Shown in pieces: positions 44,258 through 53,948 of a DNA stretch of 64,000 bases. Below the pieces are notes generated by a model. The model worked only from the letters and a program-made list of their open reading frames with translations. It was not told the origin of the DNA and did no database searches. This stretch comes from Mogibacterium timidum ATCC 33093. Lineage in GTDB: Bacteria; Bacillota; Clostridia; Peptostreptococcales; Anaerovoracaceae. The position numbers were made by a program, and so were the translations under genes. Position 1 is the first letter of the stretch. Each line of letters begins with the position of its first letter. Location of the stretch: assembly GCF_000525775.1 (NCBI RefSeq), contig NZ_JALU01000016.1, positions 124,001-188,000 of the forward strand, written 5' to 3'.

Positions 44258-45859
44258 ATGGCTGAAAAAAAGGAAACATTTTTTATTACTACACCTATAT
44301 ATTACCCAAGCGCTAAGCTGCACATAGGGCATACCTACTGCACGGTTATGGCTGATGCGATGGCCAGATTCAAGAGACTGACCGGCTATGACGTCAGATT
44401 TCTGACTGGTACTGATGAGCACGGACAGAAGATTGCTAAGTGCGCACAGGAGGCAGGTGTTACACCTATCGAATATATCGATCCGATAGTCGATACCATC
44501 AAGAGGCTGTGGGCGACGATGGAAATCAGCTACGATGACTTCATCAGGACTACTGAGGAACGTCACAAGAAGCGCGTGCAGGATATCTTTATGAAGATGT
44601 ACAACAGCGGAGATATCTATAAGGGAAAATATGAGGGATGGTATTGTACACCTTGCGAATCCTTTTGGACTGAGAGCCAGCTGGTTGACGGTAAATGTCC
44701 GGACTGCGGCAGACCGGTCAAGAAGATGAGTGAGGATGCTTATTTCTTCAAGCTATCCAAGTATTCTGACAAGCTTACCGAGCTGCTCGGCAATGGAGAG
44801 TTCCTGCAGCCGGAGTCTCGTGCGAAGGAGATGATTGCGTTCGTCGAGCATGGGCTTGAGGATTTATGCATTTCCAGAGAGTCATTGGACTGGGGCATTA
44901 AGGTGCCAATTGATGAGAAGCACGTTATCTACGTGTGGCTGGATGCGCTGTCAAACTATATTACCGCTCTCGGGTTCCCTGGCGAAGACGAAGAGATGTA
45001 CAAGAAGTACTGGCCGGGTATTAACCTCGTAGGAAAGGAAATCGTTAGATTCCACTCCATTATCTGGCCGGCAATGCTTATGTCCATGAATGAGCCGGTT
45101 CCGCAGAAGGTTCTGGGGCACGGCTGGATTCTGATCGACGGAGGCAAGATGTCCAAGTCAAAGGGCAACATCGTTGATCCTGAGATTCTCATCGACAGAT
45201 ATGGAATTGATGCGCTCAAGTACTTCCTTCTCAGAGAGTATACTTTCGGACAGGACGGTGTGTATACCAACGAGATCATGCTTAACCGCATCAATTTCGA
45301 CCTCGCCAATGACCTGGGTAACCTTTTATCCAGAACAGTCTCCATGATTGAGAAATACTGCGATGGAATTGTTCCGGAGGCCACTACAGAGGATGAGATT
45401 GATCAGGCATTAATTGATACAGCTATGGGATGTGCGGCAAAGGTTGAAGCTCATATGGATGATTTTCACTTCAACAACGCACTGGAAGAAATCTGGGCTG
45501 TAATCGCCAGAGCCAACAAGTACATCGACGAGAAGATGCCTTGGGTGCTCGCCAAGGATGAGAGCAAGAAGGCAGAGCTCGATACAGTTATGAGCAACCT
45601 CGCGGAGACACTTAGAATGATTTCAATTCTGATTATCCCTTACATGCATACTGCCTCCGAGAGGATGAGAGATCAGCTTGGACTCTCCGACGTAGAGCCT
45701 GAGTGGTCTAACCTTGAGGTATTCCGCATGATGGTTGGAGCAAGAGTCCACAAAGGTAATCCTCTCTTCCCTAGACTGGATGTGGCGCAAGAAATCGAAA
45801 TCCTTTCAAACACACAGCAGGAAAAGGTTGCAATAAAATCAAATAACCGCAAGAAATAA
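44258..45859 (+). CDS. metG: Methionine--tRNA ligase
   Basis: Charges tRNA-Met with methionine. A 533-residue class I synthetase: HIGH motif LHIGHTY (residues 21-27), zinc-knuckle cysteines CTPCESFW and CPDCGRP, KMSKSKGN (about 297-304), and a helical anticodon domain. It lacks the C-terminal EMAP-like tRNA-binding extension found in longer MetRS. The start is taken as ATG 44258, 5 nt after AAAGGGA; ATG 44255 and TTG 44243 are alternatives. No T-box leader was seen. Confidence 0.96.
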   Translation: MAEKKETFFITTPIYYPSAKLHIGHTYCTVMADAMARFKRLTGYDVRFLTGTDEHGQKIAKCAQEAGVTPIEYIDPIVDTIKRLWATMEISYDDFIRTTEERHKKRVQDIFMKMYNSGDIYKGKYEGWYCTPCESFWTESQLVDGKCPDCGRPVKKMSEDAYFFKLSKYSDKLTELLGNGEFLQPESRAKEMIAFVEHGLEDLCISRESLDWGIKVPIDEKHVIYVWLDALSNYITALGFPGEDEEMYKKYWPGINLVGKEIVRFHSIIWPAMLMSMNEPVPQKVLGHGWILIDGGKMSKSKGNIVDPEILIDRYGIDALKYFLLREYTFGQDGVYTNEIMLNRINFDLANDLGNLLSRTVSMIEKYCDGIVPEATTEDEIDQALIDTAMGCAAKVEAHMDDFHFNNALEEIWAVIARANKYIDEKMPWVLAKDESKKAELDTVMSNLAETLRMISILIIPYMHTASERMRDQLGLSDVEPEWSNLEVFRMMVGARVHKGNPLFPRLDVAQEIEILSNTQQEKVAIKSNNRKK

Positions 45860-45870
45860 AAACGAATGAA

Positions 45871-45897
45871 GTCTCAAGTTCATACTTGAGGCTTTTT
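45871..45897 (+). terminator. Rho-independent terminator after metG
   Basis: A 9-bp stem (GTCTCAAGT/ACTTGAGGC, one G-T pair) with a 4-nt loop and T5. Some read-through into tatD is likely, as tatD follows within 30 nt. Confidence 0.75.
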
Positions 45898-45922
45898 GAT
45901 AATAGAGAAAAGGATTAGTTAT

Positions 45923-46762
45923 ATGCTGTTTGATGCACATACTCATTTGAATTATGCAGAGTTCAGCGAGGCTGAGAGGGCTGAACGAGCGCAGGAAATC
46001 GCAGAATCCGACGTCGACTTTATCATAGATGTCGGAGATTCCGTTGCATCCTCCAAGCAGGCTATAAAGGATGCGGCTGATTATCCATGGTGTTATGCGA
46101 CTGTAGGACTGCATCCGGATCAGGCAATGATTGTCACGGATGCCGACGTAGAAGCGATCAGAGAGCTTGCAGGTGCACCCAAGGTTCAGGCTGTCGGTGA
46201 AATAGGACTTGATTTTTACTACGGGAAGGATTCAAGGGATGAACAGGTGGAGCTGTTCAGAAAACAGATACGGCTTGCCAATGAGCTCAGAATGCCTATG
46301 ATGATTCATACGCGGGATGCAGATGGACTGACAAAGGATATTCTTCTCGAAGAAGGCGCGTTCAGCGAGGAGCGCAAGAGCTGGTTCCCATTGCGCCCGG
46401 ATGAAAACGGTGAAATGATTTCCGATGCAAGAGTGCAGCTTCACTGTTACTCGGGATCGCTCGAGCTTGCGCGTGAGTATGTAAAGCTCGGTGCGACATT
46501 TTCAATTGGAGGACCGCTGACTTTCAAAAATGCGAGAAAAACGGTAGAGGTGCTGAAGGGAATACCGCTAGAGTATATAATGAGTGAGACGGATGCACCG
46601 TTTCTGGCACCGGAGCCTAAGCGCGGAAGAGCTAATAGATCGCCATATATTGAATACACGGTCAGGAGAATGGCGCTGCTCAAGAGCCTGGACTATGAGG
46701 AAGCGGCGCGCATTACGTCTACAAACGCAAGGCGTTTCTTCAACATAGACAGCGACAGATAG
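45923..46762 (+). CDS. TatD-family metal-dependent deoxyribonuclease
   Basis: A 279-residue TIM-barrel hydrolase with the TatD ligand set: FDAHTHLN at the N-terminus, VGEIGLDFYY, MMIHTRDA, LHCYSG and SETDAPFLAP. TatD proteins are Mg-dependent 3'-5' DNases acting in DNA repair and are often next to metG. The ATG at 45923 has AAAGGA 8 nt upstream; a TTG at 45896 in the same frame is rejected. A loop of about 20 extra residues (EERKSWFPLRPDENGEM) is inserted after the fourth strand. Confidence 0.92.
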   Translation: MLFDAHTHLNYAEFSEAERAERAQEIAESDVDFIIDVGDSVASSKQAIKDAADYPWCYATVGLHPDQAMIVTDADVEAIRELAGAPKVQAVGEIGLDFYYGKDSRDEQVELFRKQIRLANELRMPMMIHTRDADGLTKDILLEEGAFSEERKSWFPLRPDENGEMISDARVQLHCYSGSLELAREYVKLGATFSIGGPLTFKNARKTVEVLKGIPLEYIMSETDAPFLAPEPKRGRANRSPYIEYTVRRMALLKSLDYEEAARITSTNARRFFNIDSDR

Positions 46763-46799
46763 GTGAAATTATAATAAATTTGTACGGATAACATAGACG

Positions 46800-48374
46800 A
46801 TGGATAAGATTCTAAGAAATATCATAGCTAGCAATACTATAGCGAAAGGAGATTCGGTAATTATCGGTTTTTCGGGTGGACCCGATTCGCTGACGCTTCT
46901 TTATGCGTTGAATTCCATGAAGTCCGCATACAGCCTTAGCCTTTATGCGGTACACGTTAATCACCGGATTAGACCGGGAGACTGCGAGGCAGAGGCAAAG
47001 CATGCTAAGGATATTTGCGATAAACTGAGAGTCCCCTTTGAACTTCGTGTGTATGATTGTAGAGCAATAGCGTTAAGGGAGAGAATTTCGGAGGAGGAGG
47101 CAGGCCGTCACGTTCGTTATGAGTCTTTTGCTGAGGCTGCTAAGGCGGTAGAGGCGGGTGGAGTGGACAGAGATAGGATCAAGATTGCGGTGGCACAGAA
47201 CGCCGACGATCAGGTTGAGACAGTATTATTTCATATTCTTCGCGGTACAACAGTGCATGGACTTGCCGGTATTGCCAAGGTGCGGTTAGATGAGCATGGT
47301 TACAAGGTGGTGAGACCGCTGCTTGCTACTCCTCGAAGCGATATTGAGGAGTATATATTGGAAAAAGCTCTCGAACCCAACATTGACGAGAGCAATGAGA
47401 AGCCTATATACAGCAGAAATAAAATTAGACTTGAGCTAATACCGGATCTGGAGAAGAAATTTAATCCGTCGTTAAGGAAGTCGATAATCAGACTGAGTGA
47501 GACTGCAGCTTGCGATGATGACTACATGATGCAAGCTGCCGAGGACGCCTTTGCGCGTGTCAAGGTTAACACTGCGATTGCCGATGATGTATGTGAAGGG
47601 AAAGGTAGAACGTGCAATGATAATGAACATGAGCTTGAAGCTGATGATAAGTGCGAGGTTCATTACCGCATCGGACCTTTGATTGGGATGCATGCTGCGG
47701 TAAAACGGCGCGTCGCAGCCATTATTCTGGAAGAGAATGATATACATCCTACCTACGATCTCGTAAATGCAATTGTTTCTATCGTAGAATCTGACAGCCC
47801 GTCGGCGAGCTGCAGTCTACCGGGTGGAGTAATTGCAGAACGAAGATATGGTGAGCTCGTACTGACGGATAGGCAGCCGCAGGCTGACGTAAAGGTTCTT
47901 ACAAAAGGGAAAGACGTGCCGATCCCGACGCCTTTCATTTTAAGCGCGGAGGAGTACAGGAAAAAGGTTTCAAATGTAAAGCGCGAGGACATAGGACAGG
48001 AAGCCGTGATTCCGATGCGATTTGCATCGTTTGATCTCGACAAGCTCGCTGAGTCTAGGGGAGTCATAATTGATGAACCCTGCGATGGAATGGAGCTTCT
48101 ATCCAAGCTGTCAATCAGACTCAGAACCCGAAGACCTGCAGATTACATCTCGGTCGGTAAGGGAAACAAAAAACTGCAGGATTTTCTGGTCGACGAGAAG
48201 GTGCCAAAGTCTGCTCGAGATACGGTCGATTTCATCGCATGCGGAGACGAGATACTGTGGATTTTGCCGCGTGATGATTTTAAATCCGAACGTTATCGGA
48301 TGAGGGGAAAATATTCACAGAAATATCAGATTGACGACAACTCAAAGAGGGTTTTGTTTCTTGAACTGTTCTAA
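46800..48374 (+). CDS. tilS: tRNA(Ile)-lysidine synthetase
   Basis: Converts C34 of the tRNA-Ile CAU anticodon to lysidine, changing it from Met to Ile identity; essential in most bacteria. 524 residues: ATP-pyrophosphatase loop SGGPDS (25-30), HVNHRIRPGD, AQNADDQVET, the GLAGI motif, then the TilS C-terminal domain (KLSIRLRTRRPADYI, GKGNKKLQDFLVDEKVP). An insert of about 25 acidic residues (near 268-290) is unusual. The ATG at 46800 has no strong ribosome site. The hpt gene often found between tilS and ftsH is absent. Confidence 0.94.
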   Translation: MDKILRNIIASNTIAKGDSVIIGFSGGPDSLTLLYALNSMKSAYSLSLYAVHVNHRIRPGDCEAEAKHAKDICDKLRVPFELRVYDCRAIALRERISEEEAGRHVRYESFAEAAKAVEAGGVDRDRIKIAVAQNADDQVETVLFHILRGTTVHGLAGIAKVRLDEHGYKVVRPLLATPRSDIEEYILEKALEPNIDESNEKPIYSRNKIRLELIPDLEKKFNPSLRKSIIRLSETAACDDDYMMQAAEDAFARVKVNTAIADDVCEGKGRTCNDNEHELEADDKCEVHYRIGPLIGMHAAVKRRVAAIILEENDIHPTYDLVNAIVSIVESDSPSASCSLPGGVIAERRYGELVLTDRQPQADVKVLTKGKDVPIPTPFILSAEEYRKKVSNVKREDIGQEAVIPMRFASFDLDKLAESRGVIIDEPCDGMELLSKLSIRLRTRRPADYISVGKGNKKLQDFLVDEKVPKSARDTVDFIACGDEILWILPRDDFKSERYRMRGKYSQKYQIDDNSKRVLFLELF

Positions 48375-48461
48375 TACGTATGATAAAATAACACCGCAGT
48401 TTGTGCAAAATAACAAATTTTAGCTCAAAAACATAATTTTAAAAGATGAGGGGTACGATAA

Positions 48462-50588
48462 TTGAAGAGATTTACTAAGAATTTCGGAATATATTTGATT
48501 ATATTCGTGGTAGTTCTCGGAGTTGCCACTTTTTATAAAGGCTATGACGGGGCACACAAGAACACCGAAGTAAAGTTCTCAACCTTTGCAACCCACCTAG
48601 AGAAGGGTAAATACGAGAAATTAAATATAACAGACCGCAAGATGACTGCGACGCTGAAGAACGGTGATAAGGAATACGCTTACGCTCCTTCCGCCATTGA
48701 GATTAACTGGCTGGAGACAAATTACATATTCCCGCAGATTAAGGAGGGGAAGCTCAAGCTGGCCAGCGATCCTCCGGAGAGCAGTGTCAACTTCTTCTCG
48801 CTTCTGCCAACCATAATAATGGTAGTCGCACTTGGATTCCTGTTCTACTTTATGATGAGTCAGGGAGGTAACAACAAGGCGTTCCAGTTTGGCAAGAACA
48901 GGGCGAAGCTGTACAAGGAAAACGGCAAAAATATAAAATTTGAAGACGTTGCCGGACTCAAGGAAGAGAAGGAAGAACTGGAGGAGATAGTAGACTTCCT
49001 CAAGAACCCTTCCAAATATTCCAATTTAGGAGCAAGGATTCCGAAGGGAGTCCTGCTCGTAGGCAGTCCCGGTACAGGTAAGACTTACATTTCGCGAGCT
49101 ACGGCCGGCGAAGCCGGTGTGCCGTTCTTCACCATTTCAGGATCTGACTTCGTCGAGATGTTCGTCGGAGTTGGTGCATCCCGTGTCAGGGATTTGTTTG
49201 AACAGGCTAAGAAGAATGCACCTTGTATCATCTTTATCGATGAAATTGATGCGGTAGGCCGTAAGAGAGGTGCCGGCCTCGGTGGCGGTAACGATGAGCG
49301 TGAGCAGACTCTGAACCAGCTGCTTGTGGAGATGGATGGATTTGACGGCAACGCCGGCATCATTATCCTTGCCGCAACTAATAGACCTGATGTGCTGGAT
49401 CCGGCTCTGCTGCGTCCGGGCAGATTTGATAGACAGATTGTTATTGGTATGCCGGATGTAAAGGCAAGAGAGGAAATATTCAGGGTTCATACCAAGAACA
49501 AGCCTCTTGCGGATGACGTTACGCTTGAGGTATTGGCAAGGAGAACACCGGGCTTCTCACCGGCGGATATCGAGAACCTTGTCAACGAGGCAGCACTGCT
49601 GACCGCCAGACGTAACGGAACCAAGATCAGAATGGATGAGATAGAGGAGGCTACAACCAAGGTTATGGCCGGACCGGCTAAGAAGTCCAGGGTTATCTCA
49701 GAGTCTGAGCGAAAGCTGACAGCATACCATGAGGCCGGACACGCAATCGTGATGAAGTCGCTTCCTAAATCGGATCCGGTTCATCAGATTACAATTATCC
49801 CTAGAGGTATGGCAGGTGGATTCACCATGTCATTGCCTGAAGACGAGAAGTTCTTCATGACTAAGGGAGATATGGTAAATATGATTAAGCATATGCTTGG
49901 CGGAAGAGTTGCGGAGGAGCTTAAGCTCGATGATATCAGCACTGGTGCAAGCAACGATTTGGAGCGCGCAACAGGAATTGCCAGACAGATGATTACCAAA
50001 TACGGATTCAGCAAGAAGCTGGGACCTGTAAGCTTTAGCTCTAACGAGGAGGTTTTTCTGGGAAAGGACCTGTCCACCAGACAGAACTATTCCGAAGAGA
50101 CAGCGTCTGAAATCGATAACGAGATCAAGCACATCCTGGAGAGCTGTTACATAGACACAACCGCAATTCTCAAGGAGCATGACGAGGCCTTTGAGAGGGT
50201 TGCTCAGGCTCTGCTGCTTGTGGAGACTCTGGATGGTGAGCAGTTCAACGACCTGTACGATGGGAAGGTTACTCCGGAGGAGTTAGCTGACAATGTAAAG
50301 GCTCGTGAGGAGGAAATCGCTGAGATGAACGAGGCTGAGGCTAAGGAGAGTGAGAAGATTGAGGAGCAGAGACGCGCTGAGGCGGAGGAAAGACTCAAGG
50401 AGTTACAGTCTGTGCTGGTCGGGGATCTGAAGTTTGAGGAATCGACTTTTGCAGAAGGTACGGAGGATTCTGAAAAGCAGCCTGAAGCCGCTGAAGAGGA
50501 AGAATGTACAACTGAAGCTACAACAGATGACGAAGTGAAGACAGATACTGAAGCTGCTGATGAGCACAAGGATTCTGATCAGCAGTAA
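48462..50588 (+). CDS. ftsH: ATP-dependent zinc metalloprotease FtsH
   Basis: A membrane AAA+ protease that degrades misfolded membrane and some cytoplasmic proteins. 708 residues: first helix (8-25), extracytoplasmic domain, second helix (about 108-128), Walker A GSPGTGKT (about 200-207), Walker B IIFIDEID, second region of homology, and zinc site HEAGH (423-427). The start is TTG after GAGGGG. Differences from the usual sequence: [16 protein letters not shown] replaces GPPGTGKTLLAKAVAG, and a long acidic tail of about 80 residues (Glu/Asp/Thr-rich) ends the protein. Confidence 0.96.
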   Translation: MKRFTKNFGIYLIIFVVVLGVATFYKGYDGAHKNTEVKFSTFATHLEKGKYEKLNITDRKMTATLKNGDKEYAYAPSAIEINWLETNYIFPQIKEGKLKLASDPPESSVNFFSLLPTIIMVVALGFLFYFMMSQGGNNKAFQFGKNRAKLYKENGKNIKFEDVAGLKEEKEELEEIVDFLKNPSKYSNLGARIPKGVLLVGSPGTGKTYISRATAGEAGVPFFTISGSDFVEMFVGVGASRVRDLFEQAKKNAPCIIFIDEIDAVGRKRGAGLGGGNDEREQTLNQLLVEMDGFDGNAGIIILAATNRPDVLDPALLRPGRFDRQIVIGMPDVKAREEIFRVHTKNKPLADDVTLEVLARRTPGFSPADIENLVNEAALLTARRNGTKIRMDEIEEATTKVMAGPAKKSRVISESERKLTAYHEAGHAIVMKSLPKSDPVHQITIIPRGMAGGFTMSLPEDEKFFMTKGDMVNMIKHMLGGRVAEELKLDDISTGASNDLERATGIARQMITKYGFSKKLGPVSFSSNEEVFLGKDLSTRQNYSEETASEIDNEIKHILESCYIDTTAILKEHDEAFERVAQALLLVETLDGEQFNDLYDGKVTPEELADNVKAREEEIAEMNEAEAKESEKIEEQRRAEAEERLKELQSVLVGDLKFEESTFAEGTEDSEKQPEAAEEEECTTEATTDDEVKTDTEAADEHKDSDQQ

Positions 50589-50603
50589 TTGAGGAGCAAG
50601 ATT

Positions 50604-52175
50604 ATGAGGATAACCGTAGAAGATTGCCTTAATTTGGATGCTTTTAAAGGCAGCACCGTAATTTCATGCAAGAGAAAGATGGATCGAAGGGTGCGCACGC
50701 TCTCAGTTTTCGACGAGATTGATTATGAAAAGGGAATCGAACGTAACGGAATTAAAGAACAGATGGTTCTGACCCATTTCTGGAATTGCAAGGATGATAT
50801 CGATGCTCAGTGCCGTATAGTGGTAGGCTTCGGCAAAAAGGCAATCGCCACACTCGTAATTTTCCTCAACGAAGAGGGTGTTAGAGCCGTTGATCCTAAG
50901 GTTATAAAGACAGCCGAGGACAACGGACTCCTCATCGTTGTCGTTCCGGATGATAAGGAGATTACATACGCTGCTGTGATGGAACAGGTTCTGGATAAGA
51001 TTCTGTACGGACATAATTACAGCGACAATATTCTTAACAACACTATCTATCATCTTCTCAATTTTGAGAAGCACAGCAACTTCCAGAGCGCCCTCAAGGA
51101 AGCTGCCATCAATAACGATTATCAGGCTATCCTTATGACCACAGAATTCAACCCGATTCTGACTATCGAGACTCGTCATGAGGAGACTATAGACAACGCG
51201 ATAGTTCAAGCCAAGAAGAGAGATGTATCTCACTCTTCGATGTTCACACAGGTCAATATCAACGATGTCATCACTTACTGGGGTACCATTGATATCAACA
51301 ATGAGAAGCACATTCTGATGATTGTCGACAACGAAGATAACTACTCGGCGACGGAGATTAAGAAGCTCGCTGAGATTATTGAGCTTGCAATGGGTATGTG
51401 GAAGTACACGCCTGAAAGAGACTCGAGGGCAGAGTTTATCAAATCTGCTATAAGAGGTGATTTGACGTTCTGCTACACTCTGATCGATGAGGCCGGACTC
51501 AAAAATAAGCAGTTCATCAGCGTGTTTTATGCAAATGGAATAAACAACAGCACTTCGCAGGATATTCTCGAGAAGTATAAGGCTGAAAAGGGCTTTGGAA
51601 TACTGCCTTTGATTGAAGGCAATGAATACTACGGTATGATTTACGCCGACACAGGCGAAGACAAGGGCATGCAGCTTAAGAACGACTGCCTCAAGATGTA
51701 CGATGATCTCAAGGAGGGTCGCAAGGATGTGAGAATCTTCCACTCGACCGGCATCGAAGAGCTGGATAGTGCAATTGAAGGCTTTAAGATGATAAATGAG
51801 ACTTGGAATGACGTCGAAGCGGTATTCCCGTATAAGAGGGTGTTTACCAAGTATGAAATGTCGATGGTTTGTAACTGTATCAACATCCAGATGCAGAGCA
51901 ACGTGCTCAAAAAGATTTATCTCGATCTGCTCGAGCCTTTCGAGAGAGAGGTATCGCTCAACAAGGGAAGATTGCTGCTGGAGACGCTGGAGACATTTGT
52001 GCTTGATGCGGGCATGAACAGCAACAAAACTGCTGAATTTATGAGTATTCATAACAACACAGTTCAATACAGACTAAAGCGAATCAACGAGATTCTCGGA
52101 GCGGAGCTGACCGGCAATAGAATTATTCCCGGTCTTACCATGGCACTGGCGCTAAGGAGAATGGAGGATCGCTAA
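50604..52175 (+). CDS. PucR/CdaR-type transcriptional regulator
   Basis: A 523-residue regulator: an N-terminal PucR-like domain (about 1-120), a middle GGDEF-like/sensor region, and a C-terminal PucR helix-turn-helix (about 455-515; ETFVLDAGMNSNKTAEFMSIHNNTVQYRLKRINEILG). Such proteins respond to small nitrogen or carbon compounds. The ATG at 50604 follows GAGGAG; a TTG at 50589 is less likely. It is embedded between ftsH (15 nt away) and coaX (1 nt away), so it is co-transcribed with housekeeping genes. Targets unknown. Confidence 0.83.
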   Translation: MRITVEDCLNLDAFKGSTVISCKRKMDRRVRTLSVFDEIDYEKGIERNGIKEQMVLTHFWNCKDDIDAQCRIVVGFGKKAIATLVIFLNEEGVRAVDPKVIKTAEDNGLLIVVVPDDKEITYAAVMEQVLDKILYGHNYSDNILNNTIYHLLNFEKHSNFQSALKEAAINNDYQAILMTTEFNPILTIETRHEETIDNAIVQAKKRDVSHSSMFTQVNINDVITYWGTIDINNEKHILMIVDNEDNYSATEIKKLAEIIELAMGMWKYTPERDSRAEFIKSAIRGDLTFCYTLIDEAGLKNKQFISVFYANGINNSTSQDILEKYKAEKGFGILPLIEGNEYYGMIYADTGEDKGMQLKNDCLKMYDDLKEGRKDVRIFHSTGIEELDSAIEGFKMINETWNDVEAVFPYKRVFTKYEMSMVCNCINIQMQSNVLKKIYLDLLEPFEREVSLNKGRLLLETLETFVLDAGMNSNKTAEFMSIHNNTVQYRLKRINEILGAELTGNRIIPGLTMALALRRMEDR

Positions 52176-52176
52176 A

Positions 52177-52980
52177 ATGCTTCTGGCTGTAGATGTAGGG
52201 AATACAAATATAGTAATAGGCGTATTTAGCAAGTCGAAGCTCATTACCAGCTGGCGACTTGCCACTGATAGTAGGCGAAGTGCAGACGAATATGGGATTC
52301 TAGTCGAGCAGATGTTTAGACATGAGGGCCTTGACCCATCCGACATCGACGATGTGATTATTTCCTCGGTCGTGCCTTCGCTGCTTTTTGCCTTGCAGCA
52401 TATGTGCTTCAAGTATCTGCACGTGTCACCGCTAGTTGTTGAGACTGGTGTTAAGACGGGGCTCAAGATTAAGTGTGACGATCCCAGACAGATTGGCTCT
52501 GATAGAATTGTAAATGCAGTTGCTGCACATCACGCATATGATGGACCGCTTATTGTCATCGATTTCGGGACGGCTACGACGTTCTGCGCTATCACCGAGG
52601 ACGGAGAGTACCTTGGCGGCACGATTGCGCCCGGAATCAAGATTTCCGCAAAGGCGCTTTTTGAGCAGACTGCAAAGCTGCCCAACGTAGATCTTGAGGC
52701 TCCCGGCAACATGATTTGCAAGAATACCATCGAGAGTATGCAGTCAGGTCTCGTGTACGGACACATGGGACTTACAGAATATATCGTTGGAGGCATGAAG
52801 AAGGAACTTGTAACGCATTACGGCAAGAACTACGATGATATCAAGGTTATCGCAACCGGTGGCATGGCTACCATGGTAGAGAATGGAATTAACTGCATTG
52901 ATGTCGTGGAGAAGAGACTGACACTTGATGGACTGGTTCTGATTTATGAGAAAAACAAATCACAGAGAAAGAAACGTTAA
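52177..52980 (+). CDS. coaX: Type III pantothenate kinase
   Basis: Phosphorylates pantothenate, the first step of coenzyme A synthesis. 267 residues in the ASKHA fold: DVGNTNIVIGVF phosphate-1 loop (residues 5-16), SSVVPSL, GSDRIVNAVAAH, IDFGTATTFCAI phosphate-2 region, GGTIAPGI and TGGMA. CoaX enzymes need a monovalent cation and are not inhibited by CoA. One base separates it from the preceding regulator gene and two from dusB, indicating translational coupling. Confidence 0.95.
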   Translation: MLLAVDVGNTNIVIGVFSKSKLITSWRLATDSRRSADEYGILVEQMFRHEGLDPSDIDDVIISSVVPSLLFALQHMCFKYLHVSPLVVETGVKTGLKIKCDDPRQIGSDRIVNAVAAHHAYDGPLIVIDFGTATTFCAITEDGEYLGGTIAPGIKISAKALFEQTAKLPNVDLEAPGNMICKNTIESMQSGLVYGHMGLTEYIVGGMKKELVTHYGKNYDDIKVIATGGMATMVENGINCIDVVEKRLTLDGLVLIYEKNKSQRKKR

Positions 52981-52982
52981 TA

Positions 52983-53948
52983 ATGTCAGATAGCAGATAC
53001 GTTATAGGCGGTGTAGAGCTGCATAACCCTTTCTTGTTGGCGCCGCTTGCGGGCGTCACCGACGCAGTCATGCGCATGCTGTGCACTGAGCAGGGCGCTG
53101 CTATGACTTGCACAGAGATGGTGAGTGCAAAGGGTCTCTTCTACAGAGATAGGAAGACTCCAGCTCTTCTGTATATTCCGGAAGACGCAGGGCCGACTGC
53201 CGTTCAGATATTTGGCAGTGAGCCGGAGGTGATGGCGGAGGCTGCATGTATGCTCAATTCGCATCCAAATGTTATCATTGATATCAATATGGGCTGCCCC
53301 GTTCCCAAGGTAGTTAAGAACGGAGATGGGGCGGCGCTGATGAAGGATCCTGAACTGGTATATGACGTGGTATATGCTGTGGTAAAGAACTCGGATAAGC
53401 CGGTAACCGTCAAGATTAGAAAGGGCTTTGACGCTGCTTCGATCAACGCCCGTGAGGTTGCAAAGGCTATTTCGAGTGCCGGAGCTGCTGCGGTGGCCGT
53501 GCATGGCAGGACTCGTCAGCAATTCTATACGGGAAGCGCTGACTGGGATATAATCAGGACGGTCAAGGAAGCCGTGTCCGTCCCCGTGATAGGAAACGGC
53601 GATGTATTTAATGGCAAGGATGGCGTCCGCATGATGGAGGAGACAGGTTGTGATTTTGTCATGGTTGCAAGAGGTGCGATGGGCAATCCTTGGATTTTTA
53701 GAGAGCTTAATGCGGCACTTCGCGGAGATGAAATTCCGGCGAATCCGACCGTCAGTGAGATAAGTGATATGATGATAAGACATCTTGATGCACTGGTTGA
53801 ACTCAAGGACGAGTACTCGGCGGTCAGGGAGATGCGAAAATTTGTAGCGTGGTATACAAAGGGCATCAAGGGCGCTTCAAGGCTGCGCGGTAAGATTAAT
53901 ACTATTGAAACACAGGCAGATATGAAAGAGGCTTTGAGAATTGATTAG
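52983..53948 (+). CDS. dusB: tRNA-dihydrouridine synthase (DusB-like)
   Basis: Reduces specific uridines in tRNA D-loops with FMN and NADPH. 321 residues, TIM barrel: LAPLAGVTDAVMRML N-terminal, NMGCPVPKVVKNGDGAAL with the catalytic Cys, VKIRKGFD, AVHGRTRQQFYTG, GNGDVFNGKDG and MVARGAMGNPWIF FMN phosphate site, then a helical RNA-binding domain. The gene name follows the resemblance to the NifR3/DusB group. Its end overlaps the next gene by 8 nt. Confidence 0.93.
   Translation: MSDSRYVIGGVELHNPFLLAPLAGVTDAVMRMLCTEQGAAMTCTEMVSAKGLFYRDRKTPALLYIPEDAGPTAVQIFGSEPEVMAEAACMLNSHPNVIIDINMGCPVPKVVKNGDGAALMKDPELVYDVVYAVVKNSDKPVTVKIRKGFDAASINAREVAKAISSAGAAAVAVHGRTRQQFYTGSADWDIIRTVKEAVSVPVIGNGDVFNGKDGVRMMEETGCDFVMVARGAMGNPWIFRELNAALRGDEIPANPTVSEISDMMIRHLDALVELKDEYSAVREMRKFVAWYTKGIKGASRLRGKINTIETQADMKEALRID

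Noticed and set aside
50703-52067. 454-codon open frame on the minus strand
   Set aside because: It lies entirely opposite the PucR-type regulator gene, has no ribosome site and no recognisable domain; it is a shadow of codon use.
52986-53783. 265-codon minus-strand frame opposite dusB
   Set aside because: No family match by eye, and dusB on the plus strand is unambiguous.
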